22,150 bases of DNA from Ga0074130 sp035565355 (GTDB taxonomy: Bacteria > Pseudomonadota > Gammaproteobacteria > Burkholderiales > Rhodocyclaceae), in contig DATMSM010000105.1 of NCBI GenBank assembly GCA_035565355.1, positions 1 to 22,150 on the forward strand, read 5' to 3'. Numbering within the stretch: position 1 is the first letter of the stretch; each line of letters begins with the position of its first letter. The notes below the pieces were generated by a model that worked only from the letters and a program-made list of their open reading frames with translations, was not told where the DNA came from and searched no databases. This document shows, piece after piece, positions 8,201-15,455 of this stretch. A program made the position numbers and the translations under genes.

Positions 8201-8925
8201 GTGCCGGCGCACGCGGACGCCTGGCAGGACAAATCCAGGTCAGCGCCAACGCGCAGGACCTTCCGCGCGCCAGCGGCACGGTCACGCTGGTCGACGGACG
8301 CTACGAAGCCTATGGACAACAGCTCGAGATCGAGCGCGGCATCCTCAACTTCCAAGGGCTGCTGGAAAATCCGGCGCTCAATATCGTCGCCCTGCGCAAG
8401 GGTCTGCCGGTGGAAGCGGGCGTAGCGATCACGGGCTACGCGCAGGCGCCGGTCGTACGCCTGGTATCGGAACCGAATGTGCCGGATGCCGAAAAGTTGT
8501 CCTGGCTGGTGCTGGGTCGACCGCCGGAGCACGACGGCAACGACTCGGGTGTGCTGATGGCGGCGGTCGGCGCCATTTTCGGCGGCCAGAGCAGCACCGC
8601 TACGCAGCAGCTCAAGGACAGTTTCGGCATCGATGAAATCAGCGTGCGCAGTGGCGTGCCCGGCCAGGGGCAAGCCATGCGCAGCAGCGTGGTGGCGATG
8701 GGCGGCAGCAGCGCCAGCAGCGGCCAGGTCCTGGCAGTCGGCAAGCAGTTGTCGAACCGGCTGCGCCTGTCCTACGAACAGGCCTTGGGCGGAGCCACCA
8801 GCCTGGTCAAGCTGACGCTCAAGCTCAGCGAACGCGTGTCGGTGGTCGGGACGTCCGGCACCGACGCGGCCCTGGATGTGTTCTACAGCTTCAGCTTCGG
8901 CGGCAATACAGCGCGCCGACGCTGA
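5278..8925 (+). CDS. tamB: TamB, inner-membrane-anchored AsmA-like component of the TAM system
   Basis: The 1215-residue protein, close to the family's usual size, has an uncleaved N-terminal signal anchor (about residues 3-25, RRRLLLIPLFLLLPAAALAW). A very long periplasmic region of repeated short beta segments follows, as expected of the hydrophobic-groove fold that spans the periplasm. The C-terminal TamB domain (old DUF490, about the last 350 residues) is recognisable from the GTVTLVDGRYEAYGQQLEIERG and GGQSSTATQQLKDSFGIDEI regions; it ends in FYSFSFGG, a barrel-like strand thought to dock on TamA. ATG 5278 is 10 nt after tamA and directly precedes the anchor. The frame extends upstream over tamA, but that part is out-of-frame barrel sequence and is excluded. 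The gene ends 12 nt from the convergent response-regulator gene. Confidence 0.92.
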   Translation: MQRRRLLLIPLFLLLPAAALAWLLLTESGLHGAASLLSKLSGGKLQLEQVSGRLAERVHIGTLRWQDVDSRMQVRDLDLRWSPLALLRGTLQIDALGLGETAIETGNSEEAARLPDSLALPFRLNITRLAVAALRINGQLIADSASASLHVTDAGYVLERLTLQRDALGLQAHGTLAAQPPFALSLDASLDGKLQDKPFAVVLKAGGDLSRSEVALQRRAGPFDLDLQTVLRPYAEQPLAALAFSTKDLDLAALLPTLPHTRISADCRLAEAQGRAASASSSSPAPSTNCRLDNALAGPIDKQRLPLRQMRVRLSLQEQQLQLSALRLSHGSSVLQGQANLGSAGLSAELEAQALDLSGIHSRARPTRLSGPITINTTPGEQTLRADLRDATLALQMQLERSSARIQLERLALKAHGASVLLQGHLDSTTQNFLAEGRFDQFNPAQFLRAAKGQLNGDFSAAGRLGESPQLRFEFALRNSRLADAPATGGGQLELAGPQVRKANLALDLGPNRARLTGAFGRPGEKLLLEIQAPKLAPYGIEGDLQARLEASGRLEALQLQGNAHSTLLRLPGQGRISQLKMASDIGARPNDPMQLQLQFEQLDLAAGEHSLRKFMLDVHGSRRQHEIRLSALLDADMPLQLAARGGFAPKAESEWQGSLTQLSLAQPAAQRELRLAEETPLLLGATRWTIGPARLVSSNASLRLQGSAVAGRMQVSAQAGNPGLGRASIELSARPQDVWRLSAQTPLQGRLQASVEDLAWFNALLGPMWRASGRLDADVQLAGTLQLPLLNGDIRGDALGLRQIDTRMHLHQGRLRAHLRNSLLTLEEFSAQSELTAPPPALQRLLDDKGRALIATPGRISAQGRMQVGAQPSAEAEALALEFKLERLGVAQTPQQWLLLSGQGRLNWQQARLGMQASLGVDAAHWQLADLSRPQLSDDVVVHRAGKSDGEARRLTPWRGEVQIGLGRHFSFAGAGARGRLAGQIQVSANAQDLPRASGTVTLVDGRYEAYGQQLEIERGILNFQGLLENPALNIVALRKGLPVEAGVAITGYAQAPVVRLVSEPNVPDAEKLSWLVLGRPPEHDGNDSGVLMAAVGAIFGGQSSTATQQLKDSFGIDEISVRSGVPGQGQAMRSSVVAMGGSSASSGQVLAVGKQLSNRLRLSYEQALGGATSLVKLTLKLSERVSVVGTSGTDAALDVFYSFSFGGNTARRR

Positions 8926-8937
8926 GGCGACTTGCGC

Positions 8938-10599
8938 TCAGGTGCCGCGCAGATAGGGTGCTGCCATTTCCAGCATGCGCAGCGTGCGCGGATTCGCGGC
9001 ATCGCGATTTTTCATCACGTCTATGTAGTGCGAGAGTTTGCGCGACAGCGTCTCGTCATCGCTGCCGGCCTCCAGCGCACGCACGATGGCCAGCGCGGCA
9101 TTGAAGGTGACGGAAAGATTACGCGTCTCGTCGGCGAGGCGGATGAATTCGTACATTGCCTCCTGCATCTTGCCATCGCGCGCCAGGCCGACGGCCTTGC
9201 GGTTGAGGTTCTGCATCGCGACTTCGGATTCATCGGTCAGACGCTTGGCGATGGCGCCCATACCGCCCCGCTCCATGGCGCCGACGATGCGTGCGGTCAT
9301 GGCTTCGTTGCCGTGATAATCGGCCAGCACCTTGCGGCTGATCTCGGCAGCACCGGCCTCGTCGCCTTCCGCGATCGCCACCTCCATCACCGCCAGCAGC
9401 ATGCCGTTGTCGCCGACCGGCCGCTCGCGCATGGCACTGCTGATCTGGGCGTAGAAGCCCCTGGCCTCGGTCTGATTGCTACCTGACTTGGCCCGCGCAT
9501 ACTGCGCCACCAGTTCGGCCAGACGGTAACCGCGCGACTCTTCGCTGTCGCTGTCCAGCTTCAGGTAATGATCGTTGAGGGTCGAGATCAGCTTGGTCAG
9601 GCGCGCCGAGGATTCCGCGCCCGGCTGCTTGAGCAGGAGTGTGGAAAAGCCGGAGAAATCGCTGGCATGCAACATCACGGAACCCACGCCGTGCTCGAAC
9701 ATGCCGGCATAGGCCGCGCTGGCGTCGGCGCTATCGCCGACGTCGAGTGCCATGCGCACGACTTCGCGGTGGCGGTGTATGGCGCGCGGGTTGCGGGCCA
9801 GCACATCCTTCATCAGCGCCCGCGCCAGCTCGGGCGAACCCTTGATCTCATGTACCTGCGCCAGCATGTCGTGCGCCTGCGCGAAATCACGGTTCTCGGT
9901 GATGAGGCTTTCCAGCAGATCACGCGATTCGTCGTAGCGGTCGAGCGCAAAATAGGTACGCGCCGCGCCCAGGCGCGCCCACGGTAGACGCGGGTAGTCC
10001 ACCAGCACGGCACTGTAGTGCTGGTGCGCTTCCTCGTTGCGATTGAGCTTGAGCAGACATTCGCCGATCAGGCGCAGGCAATCGAGCTCATAGGGCGTCT
10101 TCCGCTCCAGCATGGTGCGGGTACCTTCGAGGCAAGCCTGGTAGTCGCTGGCGTCGAAACGGTCGGTCAGGGGCTTCAGCGCCAGTTTCTTTTCGTAGGC
10201 CTTGGACAGGCGTTCGGACAGGCTGCTGGGTGTGAGAGGCTTGATCAGATAATCATCGGGCGCCAGTTCGGCGACGGCGAAGATCTGCTCATAGGCGCGC
10301 TCGGCCGTGACCATGATGAAGACGCAGGAGGTCGGGATCAGGCGCCGGTGCCGGCACTCTTCCAGCAGATGCTGGCCATCCTTGGGGCGGCCGGACCGGC
10401 TGCTGCCCTCATCGAGAATGTAGTCGCAGAGAATGACGTCGAAGGGCTCGCGATTATTGATGCGGTAGAGCGCATCACTGTAGTTGACGGCCTGATCGAC
10501 GGATTTGCCGCCCATGCCGAGAATACTGTTGCGCAACCACATGCGCATCGTGGCCGAGTCCTCGACGACGAGGAAGCGCAGCTTGCTCCAGTCCCGCAT
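8938..10599 (-). CDS. Response regulator receiver fused to TPR repeats
   Basis: The 553-residue cytoplasmic protein starts with a CheY-like receiver domain (about residues 5-130). The key residues are in place: acidic pair E13/D14, phospho-acceptor D59 (in ILCDY), T98 (VTAE) and K120 followed by proline. After the phospho-site a short insert (about residues 62-75, serine/arginine rich) precedes helix 3. Residues about 170-285 form TPR-like helical hairpins, and the rest is also helical. There is no DNA-binding, GGDEF or other enzymatic output domain, so the output is probably protein-protein contact. The 47-nt gap from hemF suggests co-transcription. A purine-rich tract (GGGGAGGGGGAGGG) abuts ATG 10599 and gives a strong ribosome site. 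No histidine kinase is nearby, and the signal is unknown. Confidence 0.88.
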   Translation of the reverse strand: MRDWSKLRFLVVEDSATMRMWLRNSILGMGGKSVDQAVNYSDALYRINNREPFDVILCDYILDEGSSRSGRPKDGQHLLEECRHRRLIPTSCVFIMVTAERAYEQIFAVAELAPDDYLIKPLTPSSLSERLSKAYEKKLALKPLTDRFDASDYQACLEGTRTMLERKTPYELDCLRLIGECLLKLNRNEEAHQHYSAVLVDYPRLPWARLGAARTYFALDRYDESRDLLESLITENRDFAQAHDMLAQVHEIKGSPELARALMKDVLARNPRAIHRHREVVRMALDVGDSADASAAYAGMFEHGVGSVMLHASDFSGFSTLLLKQPGAESSARLTKLISTLNDHYLKLDSDSEESRGYRLAELVAQYARAKSGSNQTEARGFYAQISSAMRERPVGDNGMLLAVMEVAIAEGDEAGAAEISRKVLADYHGNEAMTARIVGAMERGGMGAIAKRLTDESEVAMQNLNRKAVGLARDGKMQEAMYEFIRLADETRNLSVTFNAALAIVRALEAGSDDETLSRKLSHYIDVMKNRDAANPRTLRMLEMAAPYLRGT

Positions 10600-10646
10600 C
10601 CCTCCCCCTCCCCAGGGTTTTAGTTCAGCGCATCATACCGCGCCGC

Positions 10647-11594
10647 TCAAGCCCAGTCGCGCGGCCGCAGAAAATCGCGGTATAGCTTTTCTTCGGCACT
10701 GCCTTTTTCCGGCGCCCAGTCATAGCGCCACTTGACGACCGGCGGCATGGACATGAGGATGGATTCGGCGCGGCCTTTGGACTGCAAACCGAACAGCGTG
10801 CCACGGTCCCACACCAGATTGAATTCGACATAGCGGCCGCGACGATAAGCCTGAAAATCGCGCTCACGCTCGCCATAGGGCATGTTGCGGCGGCGCTCGC
10901 AGATGGGCAGGTAGGCGTCGAGAAAGCCGTTGCCAACCGCCTGCAGCAGATTGAAGCATTTTGTAAACGGCCAGTAGCTCTTGTCTGCGTTGCCCGGGCC
11001 TTGCTCGTTGAGGTCGTCGAAGAAGATGCCGCCGATGCCGCGCGGCTCATTGCGATGCTTGAGGAAGAAGTAGTCGTCGCACCACTTCTTGTAGTGCGCA
11101 TAGGTTTCTTCGCCAAACGGCGCGAGTGCGGTCTTGCAGGTCTGGTGAAAATGCTTCGCGTCTTCCTCGAAGCCGTAGTAGGGCGTCATGTCCATGCCGC
11201 CGCCCAGCCACCAGATGGGCTGCACGTCCGGCGCAGCGCCTAGCGGCGGATAGGCGACAAAGCAGCGCACATTGGCGTGTGCGGTCGGGCAATACGGATT
11301 GCGCGGATGCAGTACCAGCGAGACGCCCATGGCCTCCCACGGCCGGCCAGCCAGCTCGGGGCGATGCGCGGTTGCCGAGGTGGGTAGTTCATCGCCGGTG
11401 ACATGCGAGAAATTGACGCCGCCACGCTCGAAGAAATTGCCCTCCTCGATCACGCAGGACATACCGCGCTCCCAGGCGTCGCGCTTGAACGGCTTGCCGT
11501 CGAAGCGCTCCAGCGCCCCAACGATCTTGACGCGCAGCCCCGTCAGGTAGTGACGTATCGCGTCAACATCAAAATTGGCCGTCTTTGCCATCAT
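10647..11594 (-). CDS. hemF: Oxygen-dependent coproporphyrinogen-III oxidase
   Basis: The enzyme converts coproporphyrinogen III to protoporphyrinogen IX with oxygen, by two oxidative decarboxylations, in the cytoplasm. The 315-residue product holds the family signatures: GVSLVLHPRNPYCPTAHANV around residue 100, WWLGGGMDMTPYYGFEED and the KHRNEPRGIGGIFFDDLNE block. These regions include the histidines and aspartates of the active site. The frame is open up to 11633, but that extension runs across the intrinsic terminator at 11612-11642. The start is therefore set at the ATG-ATG pair (11594 or 11591), with a GGA about 6 nt upstream. The gene lies between purD and the receiver/TPR gene. Presence of hemF implies at least some aerobic or microaerobic haem synthesis. 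Confidence 0.95.
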   Translation of the reverse strand: MMAKTANFDVDAIRHYLTGLRVKIVGALERFDGKPFKRDAWERGMSCVIEEGNFFERGGVNFSHVTGDELPTSATAHRPELAGRPWEAMGVSLVLHPRNPYCPTAHANVRCFVAYPPLGAAPDVQPIWWLGGGMDMTPYYGFEEDAKHFHQTCKTALAPFGEETYAHYKKWCDDYFFLKHRNEPRGIGGIFFDDLNEQGPGNADKSYWPFTKCFNLLQAVGNGFLDAYLPICERRRNMPYGERERDFQAYRRGRYVEFNLVWDRGTLFGLQSKGRAESILMSMPPVVKWRYDWAPEKGSAEEKLYRDFLRPRDWA

Positions 11595-11611
11595 CAACGT
11601 TCCATCCGCAC

Positions 11612-11642
11612 AAGAAAAAGCCGCGTGCAACATGCACGCGGC
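11612..11642 (-). terminator. Intrinsic terminator after purD
   Basis: On the minus strand a perfect 10-bp stem (GCCGCGTGCA/TGCACGCGGC, 11620-11642) with a 3-nt loop is followed by TTTTTCTT. It lies 44 nt after the purD stop. The T-run ends only 17 nt before the hemF ATG, leaving no room for a separate hemF promoter downstream of it. Confidence 0.85.
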
Positions 11643-11686
11643 TTGGACTTTAAGGCTTTTTTCGGCGCCTGTGCAAGTAAATCGCC

Positions 11687-12955
11687 CTAGCGCTTGATGG
11701 CGCGATAACCGATGTCCTTGCGATACTGCATGCCGTCGAAGTTGATTTTGTCGATCGCGTCATAGGCCAGCTTCTGTGCGCCGCGCACGGTGTCGCCCAG
11801 TGCGGTGACACAGAGCACACGGCCACCGGCGGTGACGACTTCGCCGTCCTGGTCGCTCGTGCCGGCGTGGAAGACATGCGCATCCACCAGCTTCTGGTCG
11901 AGGCCGCGGATAACATCGCCCTTGCGCGGCGTCTCCGGATAGTTGTAGGCCGCCAACACCACGCCCATGGCGACGCGGAAGTCCCACTCGGCTTCGACCT
12001 GATCGAGCTTGCCGTCGATGGCGGCGTCGAGCAGCGTGACGAAGTTGCTCTTGAGACGCATCATGATGGGCTGAGTCTCCGGATCGCCCATGCGGCAATT
12101 GAATTCCAGCACCTTGATCGAGCCGTCCGGCTTGATCATCAGGCCGGCGTAGAGGAAGCCAGTATAGGGAATGCCGTCGGCCTCCATGCCGCGCAAGGTC
12201 GGCATGATCACCTCGCGCATGGCGCGCGCATGCACGTCCGGCGTCACCACTGGCGCGGGCGAATAAGCGCCCATGCCGCCGGTATTGGGGCCCTGGTCGC
12301 CGTCACCAAGGCGTTTATGGTCCTGGCTGGTCGCCATCGCCAGCGCATGCTTGCCATCGGCCATGACGATGAAGCTGGCTTCTTCGCCGTCGAGGAACTC
12401 CTCGATCACAACGCGCGCACCCGCATCGCCCATCTTGTTGTCGAGCAGCATCATGTCGATGGCGGCGTGCGCCTCGTCCAGCGACATGGCGACGACCACA
12501 CCCTTGCCGGCAGCCAGGCCGTCCGCCTTGATGACGATGGGGGCGCCTTCCTGGTTTACATAGGCGTGCGCGGCGGCAGCGTCGGAGAAGGTCTCGAACT
12601 TGGCGGTGGGGATACCATGGCGCGCCATGAAACGCTTGGAAAAGTCCTTGGAGCTTTCGAGTTGCGCGGCAGCCTGTGTCGGGCCGAAGATGCGCAAGCC
12701 GCGGGCACGAAAGATATTGACGATACCTGCGGCCAGGGGCGCTTCCGGCCCGACCAGGGTCAGATAGACGCCTTCCTTCTCGGCAAAGTCGGCCAGCTCA
12801 TTCGGATCAGTGATCGGAATGTTCTTGAGCTCCTTCTCGCGCGCCGTACCGGCGTTACCTGGCGCGACATAGACAACCTGCAGACCGGGGGTCTGGGCCA
12901 GGCGCCAGGCAAGAGCGTGTTCACGACCACCGGAACCGACGACGAGAAGCTTCAT
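11687..12955 (-). CDS. purD: Phosphoribosylamine-glycine ligase (GAR synthetase)
   Basis: This ATP-grasp enzyme joins phosphoribosylamine and glycine in the second step of purine synthesis. The 422-residue length is typical. The N-domain starts with LLVVGSGGREHALAWRL, the standard PurD opening, with PGNAGTA near residue 33. The ATP-grasp core includes VIKADGLAAGKGV, the GDQGPNTGGMGAYSPAPV substrate loop, and EFNCRMGDPETQ with the metal-binding glutamate and asparagine. The C-terminal domain has the usual GRVLCVTALGDTV segment. A GGAG lies 8 nt before ATG 12955. It follows the pagP-like gene by 30 nt and is probably in one transcript with purH and pagP; a strong terminator comes after it. Confidence 0.96.
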   Translation of the reverse strand: MKLLVVGSGGREHALAWRLAQTPGLQVVYVAPGNAGTAREKELKNIPITDPNELADFAEKEGVYLTLVGPEAPLAAGIVNIFRARGLRIFGPTQAAAQLESSKDFSKRFMARHGIPTAKFETFSDAAAAHAYVNQEGAPIVIKADGLAAGKGVVVAMSLDEAHAAIDMMLLDNKMGDAGARVVIEEFLDGEEASFIVMADGKHALAMATSQDHKRLGDGDQGPNTGGMGAYSPAPVVTPDVHARAMREVIMPTLRGMEADGIPYTGFLYAGLMIKPDGSIKVLEFNCRMGDPETQPIMMRLKSNFVTLLDAAIDGKLDQVEAEWDFRVAMGVVLAAYNYPETPRKGDVIRGLDQKLVDAHVFHAGTSDQDGEVVTAGGRVLCVTALGDTVRGAQKLAYDAIDKINFDGMQYRKDIGYRAIKR

Positions 12956-12985
12956 TCAAACGTCTCCACAAAGGAATGCGAGGTA

Positions 12986-13552
12986 TCAGCGGTCACCAAA
13001 CGACCACTTGCCCCAGAAGAACAGGATATTGCCGTTATTGCGTCCGCCCGGCACATACGTGCCTTCAAGCGAGAAATTCCGGTACGAGATCGCCGCCACC
13101 GGCAGCACGCCGGGGATGGGCGTGTAGTTGCCGATGTCGGAACGGGTGGTGACGAAGGCGGTGTAGCCCAGGCCGGTCTGCCAGCCGCTACGCTCGCCCC
13201 ACATGGCCTTCCAGCTGTAGCCGAGCATCCACTCCGGCTTGGCGTGCGAATCCTGGAAACCCATGACGTACACGCCGTGCCAGTTGCCGCGTTCATCGTA
13301 GTAACCGCGCCCATAGCCTAGGCCAAGGGGCTTTTCGTTGTACTCGGCTATCTTTTCGCGATCGTAGGCAAAGCGCAGATGATGCGTGCGCAGCGGGACA
13401 TACAGTTCGGACTGCCCTTCGCGATAGGTCTTCGCTACCGCATTCCAGCTGCGCTGGTACCAGCTGTCGTCACGCTCGACGACCTCGGTCTCCTCGGCCT
13501 GAACGGCAAGGGAGAGAAGTGCGGCGAGAGTGAGGAGACTGCGCTTGATCAC
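12986..13552 (-). CDS. pagP: PagP-type lipid A palmitoyltransferase, outer membrane
   Basis: PagP is an 8-stranded outer-membrane barrel that moves palmitate from phospholipid to lipid A, altering resistance to cationic peptides. The match is motif-level and strong: ELYVPLRTHHLRFAYDREK, YNEKPLGLGYGRGYYDE, GNWHGVYVMGFQDSHAKPE and the terminal YVPGGRNNGNILFFW align block by block with enterobacterial PagP. The catalytic histidine (second H of THHLRF) and the Asp-Ser pair (FQDS) are kept. From GTG 13552 the product is 188 residues with signal peptide MIKRSLLTLAALLSLAVQA cleaved before EETEV. TTG 13567 would add five residues (MSSNS) and cannot be excluded. GAG 7 nt before GTG is a weak ribosome site. 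It lies 21 nt after purH and 30 nt before purD, an unexpected place for an envelope enzyme. Confidence 0.88.
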   Translation of the reverse strand: MIKRSLLTLAALLSLAVQAEETEVVERDDSWYQRSWNAVAKTYREGQSELYVPLRTHHLRFAYDREKIAEYNEKPLGLGYGRGYYDERGNWHGVYVMGFQDSHAKPEWMLGYSWKAMWGERSGWQTGLGYTAFVTTRSDIGNYTPIPGVLPVAAISYRNFSLEGTYVPGGRNNGNILFFWGKWSFGDR

Positions 13553-13573
13553 GGAATTGCTCGACAAAAATGC

Positions 13574-15163
13574 TTAGTGACGGAAATGGCGGAAGCCGGT
13601 GAACACCATGGCGATGTTCTGCTCATCGGCGGCAGCAATGACTTCGGCATCGCGCACCGAACCGCCCGGCTGGATGACGGCGGTGGCGCCGGCCTGGGCC
13701 AACACGTCCAAACCGTCGCGGAAGGGAAAGAATGCGTCGGACGCAACCGCGCAACCGGCAATCTGCAGCTTGGCGGCCTCGGCCTTGATGACGGCGATGC
13801 GCGAGGAATCGACGCGGCTCATCTGACCGGCGCCGACACCGACGGTGACGCCATCCTTGCAGTAAACGATGGCGTTCGACTTCACATACTTGGCCACACG
13901 CCACGCGAACAGCATGTCGGCAAGTTCCTTGGCGGTCGGTGCACGCTTGGTGACCACCTTGAGCTCAGCCGCACTGATGGGCGCGATATCGGCGCTTTGC
14001 ACCAGGATGCCGCCGCCAACGCGCTTGTAATCAAAGCCTGCGCCGGTCGTTGCCAGGGGCACGATGAGTACGCGCAGGTTCTGCTTGGAGGCAAACACAG
14101 CGCGCGCCTCGGCGGTAACTTCCGGCGCGATGATGACTTCGGCGAACTGGCCAGCGACCGCTTCGGCTGCAGCCTTGTCGATGGCGACGTTGAAGGCGAT
14201 GATGCCGCCGAAGGCCGAGGTCGAGTCGGTAGTGAAGGCCTTGCGATAGGCCTCGGTCGCATTCGCGCCGAGTGCTACGCCGCACGGGTTAGCGTGCTTG
14301 ATGATGACGCAGGCGATCTCGCCCTCTGTTGCTTTAAAGCTCTTTACACATTCCCACGCCGCATCGGCATCGGCGATATTGTTGTAAGAGAGCTCCTTGC
14401 CCTGGATCTGTTCATAGGTGGCGATGCTGCCCTCGACGGCCTGCGGCTCCCTGTAGAAGGCGGCCTGCTGATGGGGATTCTCGCCGTAGCGCAGATCTTG
14501 CACCTTGTCGAAGGCGAGCTGCAGTTTGTTGGGGAAAACCTGCGGCACGTTCTGTTCGTCAAGGCTGGTCAGCCAGTTGGCGATGGCGCTGTCGTAACGC
14601 GCGGTGTGCGTAAAGGCTTTCTTGGCCAGCGCAAAGCGGGTGGCGTAGGAGAGCGCACCAGCATTGGCCTTCAGCTCGGCGATGATGTTCGCGTAGTCTT
14701 CATGATCGGTGACGATACCGACACCACCGGCAGCATTGCCGTGGTTCTTGGCCGCCGCGCGCACCATGGCCGGGCCGCCGATGTCGATGTTCTCGATGGC
14801 ATCGTCCAGCGTGACATCAGGCTTGGCGACCGTCGCCTGGAAGGGATAGAGATTGACCACCACCAGATCGATGCGCGGAATATCGTGCTGCGCCATCGTG
14901 TCGGTGTGTTCCTGGAGATCGCGACGACCCAGGATGCCGCCATGCACCTTGGGGTGCAGGGTCTTGACGCGACCGTCCAGCATTTCCGGAAAGCCCGTGT
15001 AATCGGACACGTCGGTGACGGCGAGGCCGGCATCGCGCAACAGTTTGGCGGTGCCTCCGGTGGACAACAGATTGACGTTGAGCGCGGCGAGCGCTCTGGC
15101 GAACTCAAGTACGCCGGTCTTGTCGGAGACGCTCAGCAGCGCCTGGCTTACTTTGGTGGTCAT
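13574..15163 (-). CDS. purH: Bifunctional AICAR transformylase / IMP cyclohydrolase
   Basis: PurH carries out the last two steps of IMP synthesis. The 529-residue length is that of the standard bacterial enzyme. The N-terminal cyclohydrolase (MGS-like) domain has LLSVSDKTGVLEFARAL, STGGTAKLLRDAG and the GRVKTLHPKVHGGIL loop. The transformylase part has RYGENPHQQAAFY, the catalytic lysine-histidine in IIKHANPCGVALG (around residue 290), SAFGGIIAFN and the terminal SDAFFPFRDGLD with QPGGSVRDAEVI. ATG 15163 has no clear Shine-Dalgarno. The gene starts only 18 nt after the T-run of the fis terminator, so its expression probably depends on read-through or attenuation, or on a promoter hidden inside fis. 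Confidence 0.97.
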   Translation of the reverse strand: MTTKVSQALLSVSDKTGVLEFARALAALNVNLLSTGGTAKLLRDAGLAVTDVSDYTGFPEMLDGRVKTLHPKVHGGILGRRDLQEHTDTMAQHDIPRIDLVVVNLYPFQATVAKPDVTLDDAIENIDIGGPAMVRAAAKNHGNAAGGVGIVTDHEDYANIIAELKANAGALSYATRFALAKKAFTHTARYDSAIANWLTSLDEQNVPQVFPNKLQLAFDKVQDLRYGENPHQQAAFYREPQAVEGSIATYEQIQGKELSYNNIADADAAWECVKSFKATEGEIACVIIKHANPCGVALGANATEAYRKAFTTDSTSAFGGIIAFNVAIDKAAAEAVAGQFAEVIIAPEVTAEARAVFASKQNLRVLIVPLATTGAGFDYKRVGGGILVQSADIAPISAAELKVVTKRAPTAKELADMLFAWRVAKYVKSNAIVYCKDGVTVGVGAGQMSRVDSSRIAVIKAEAAKLQIAGCAVASDAFFPFRDGLDVLAQAGATAVIQPGGSVRDAEVIAAADEQNIAMVFTGFRHFRH

Positions 15164-15181
15164 AGGGTATGGACTTGGTAC

Positions 15182-15212
15182 AAAAAACCGGCCCCACGCT
15201 GCGGTGGGGCCG
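15182..15212 (-). terminator. Intrinsic terminator after fis
   Basis: On the minus strand a 9-bp stem (CGGCCCCAC/GTGGGGCCG, 15189-15212) with a 6-nt loop is followed by G and six T residues. It begins 9 nt after the fis stop and ends 18 nt before the purH ATG. Confidence 0.85.
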
Positions 15213-15221
15213 AAGGGTTCT

Positions 15222-15455
15222 TCAGAGCAGGCCGTGCTCCGTGAGCTTGCGCCGCAAGGTATTGCGATTGATGCCCAGCAGTTCGGCGGCGACGGTCTGA
15301 TTGCCGTCAGCCTGCCTCATGACGACTTCGAGCATGGGCTTCTCCACGCTGGCCAGCACCATGTCGTAGATGGCGCACGGGCGTTCGCCGTCAAGATCGC
15401 GGAAATAGCGGTTCAGGGAGCGGCGTACGCTGTCGGAAAGATCGCTGGAACTCAT
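15222..15455 (-). CDS. fis: Fis family nucleoid-associated DNA-binding protein
   Basis: The 77-residue protein is short compared with enterobacterial Fis (98 residues) but normal for betaproteobacterial forms. The C-terminal half (QADGNQTVAAELLGINRNTLRRKLTEHGLL) is the Fis-type helix-turn-helix shared with NtrC-family regulators; the recognition helix is NRNTLRRKL. The N-terminal half is helical (dimerisation). Fis bends DNA and modulates growth-phase transcription and recombination. Its ATG overlaps the dusB stop as ATGA, the same dusB-fis order as in enterobacteria, which supports the call. A strong terminator follows. Confidence 0.93.
   Translation of the reverse strand: MSSSDLSDSVRRSLNRYFRDLDGERPCAIYDMVLASVEKPMLEVVMRQADGNQTVAAELLGINRNTLRRKLTEHGLL

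Noticed and set aside
8926..8937. Bidirectional terminator between convergent tamB and the receiver-TPR gene
   Set aside because: The 12-nt gap holds no stem with T-runs on either strand; any terminator would have to lie inside the coding ends and none was seen.
11595..11633. Upstream extension of hemF to 11633
   Set aside because: The extension would translate through the stem and T-run of the purD terminator and has no homology-like content; the ATG pair after a GGA is a better start.
11867..13321. Long plus-strand frame opposite purD
   Set aside because: Same reason: shadow of a conserved gene, histidine/glycine-rich low-information translation with no start signal.
13379..15244. Very long open frame (about 620 codons) on the plus strand opposite purH and pagP
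   Set aside because: It lies opposite well-identified genes with intact motifs. Long antisense frames are expected in GC-rich DNA, and the translation shows no recognisable domain.
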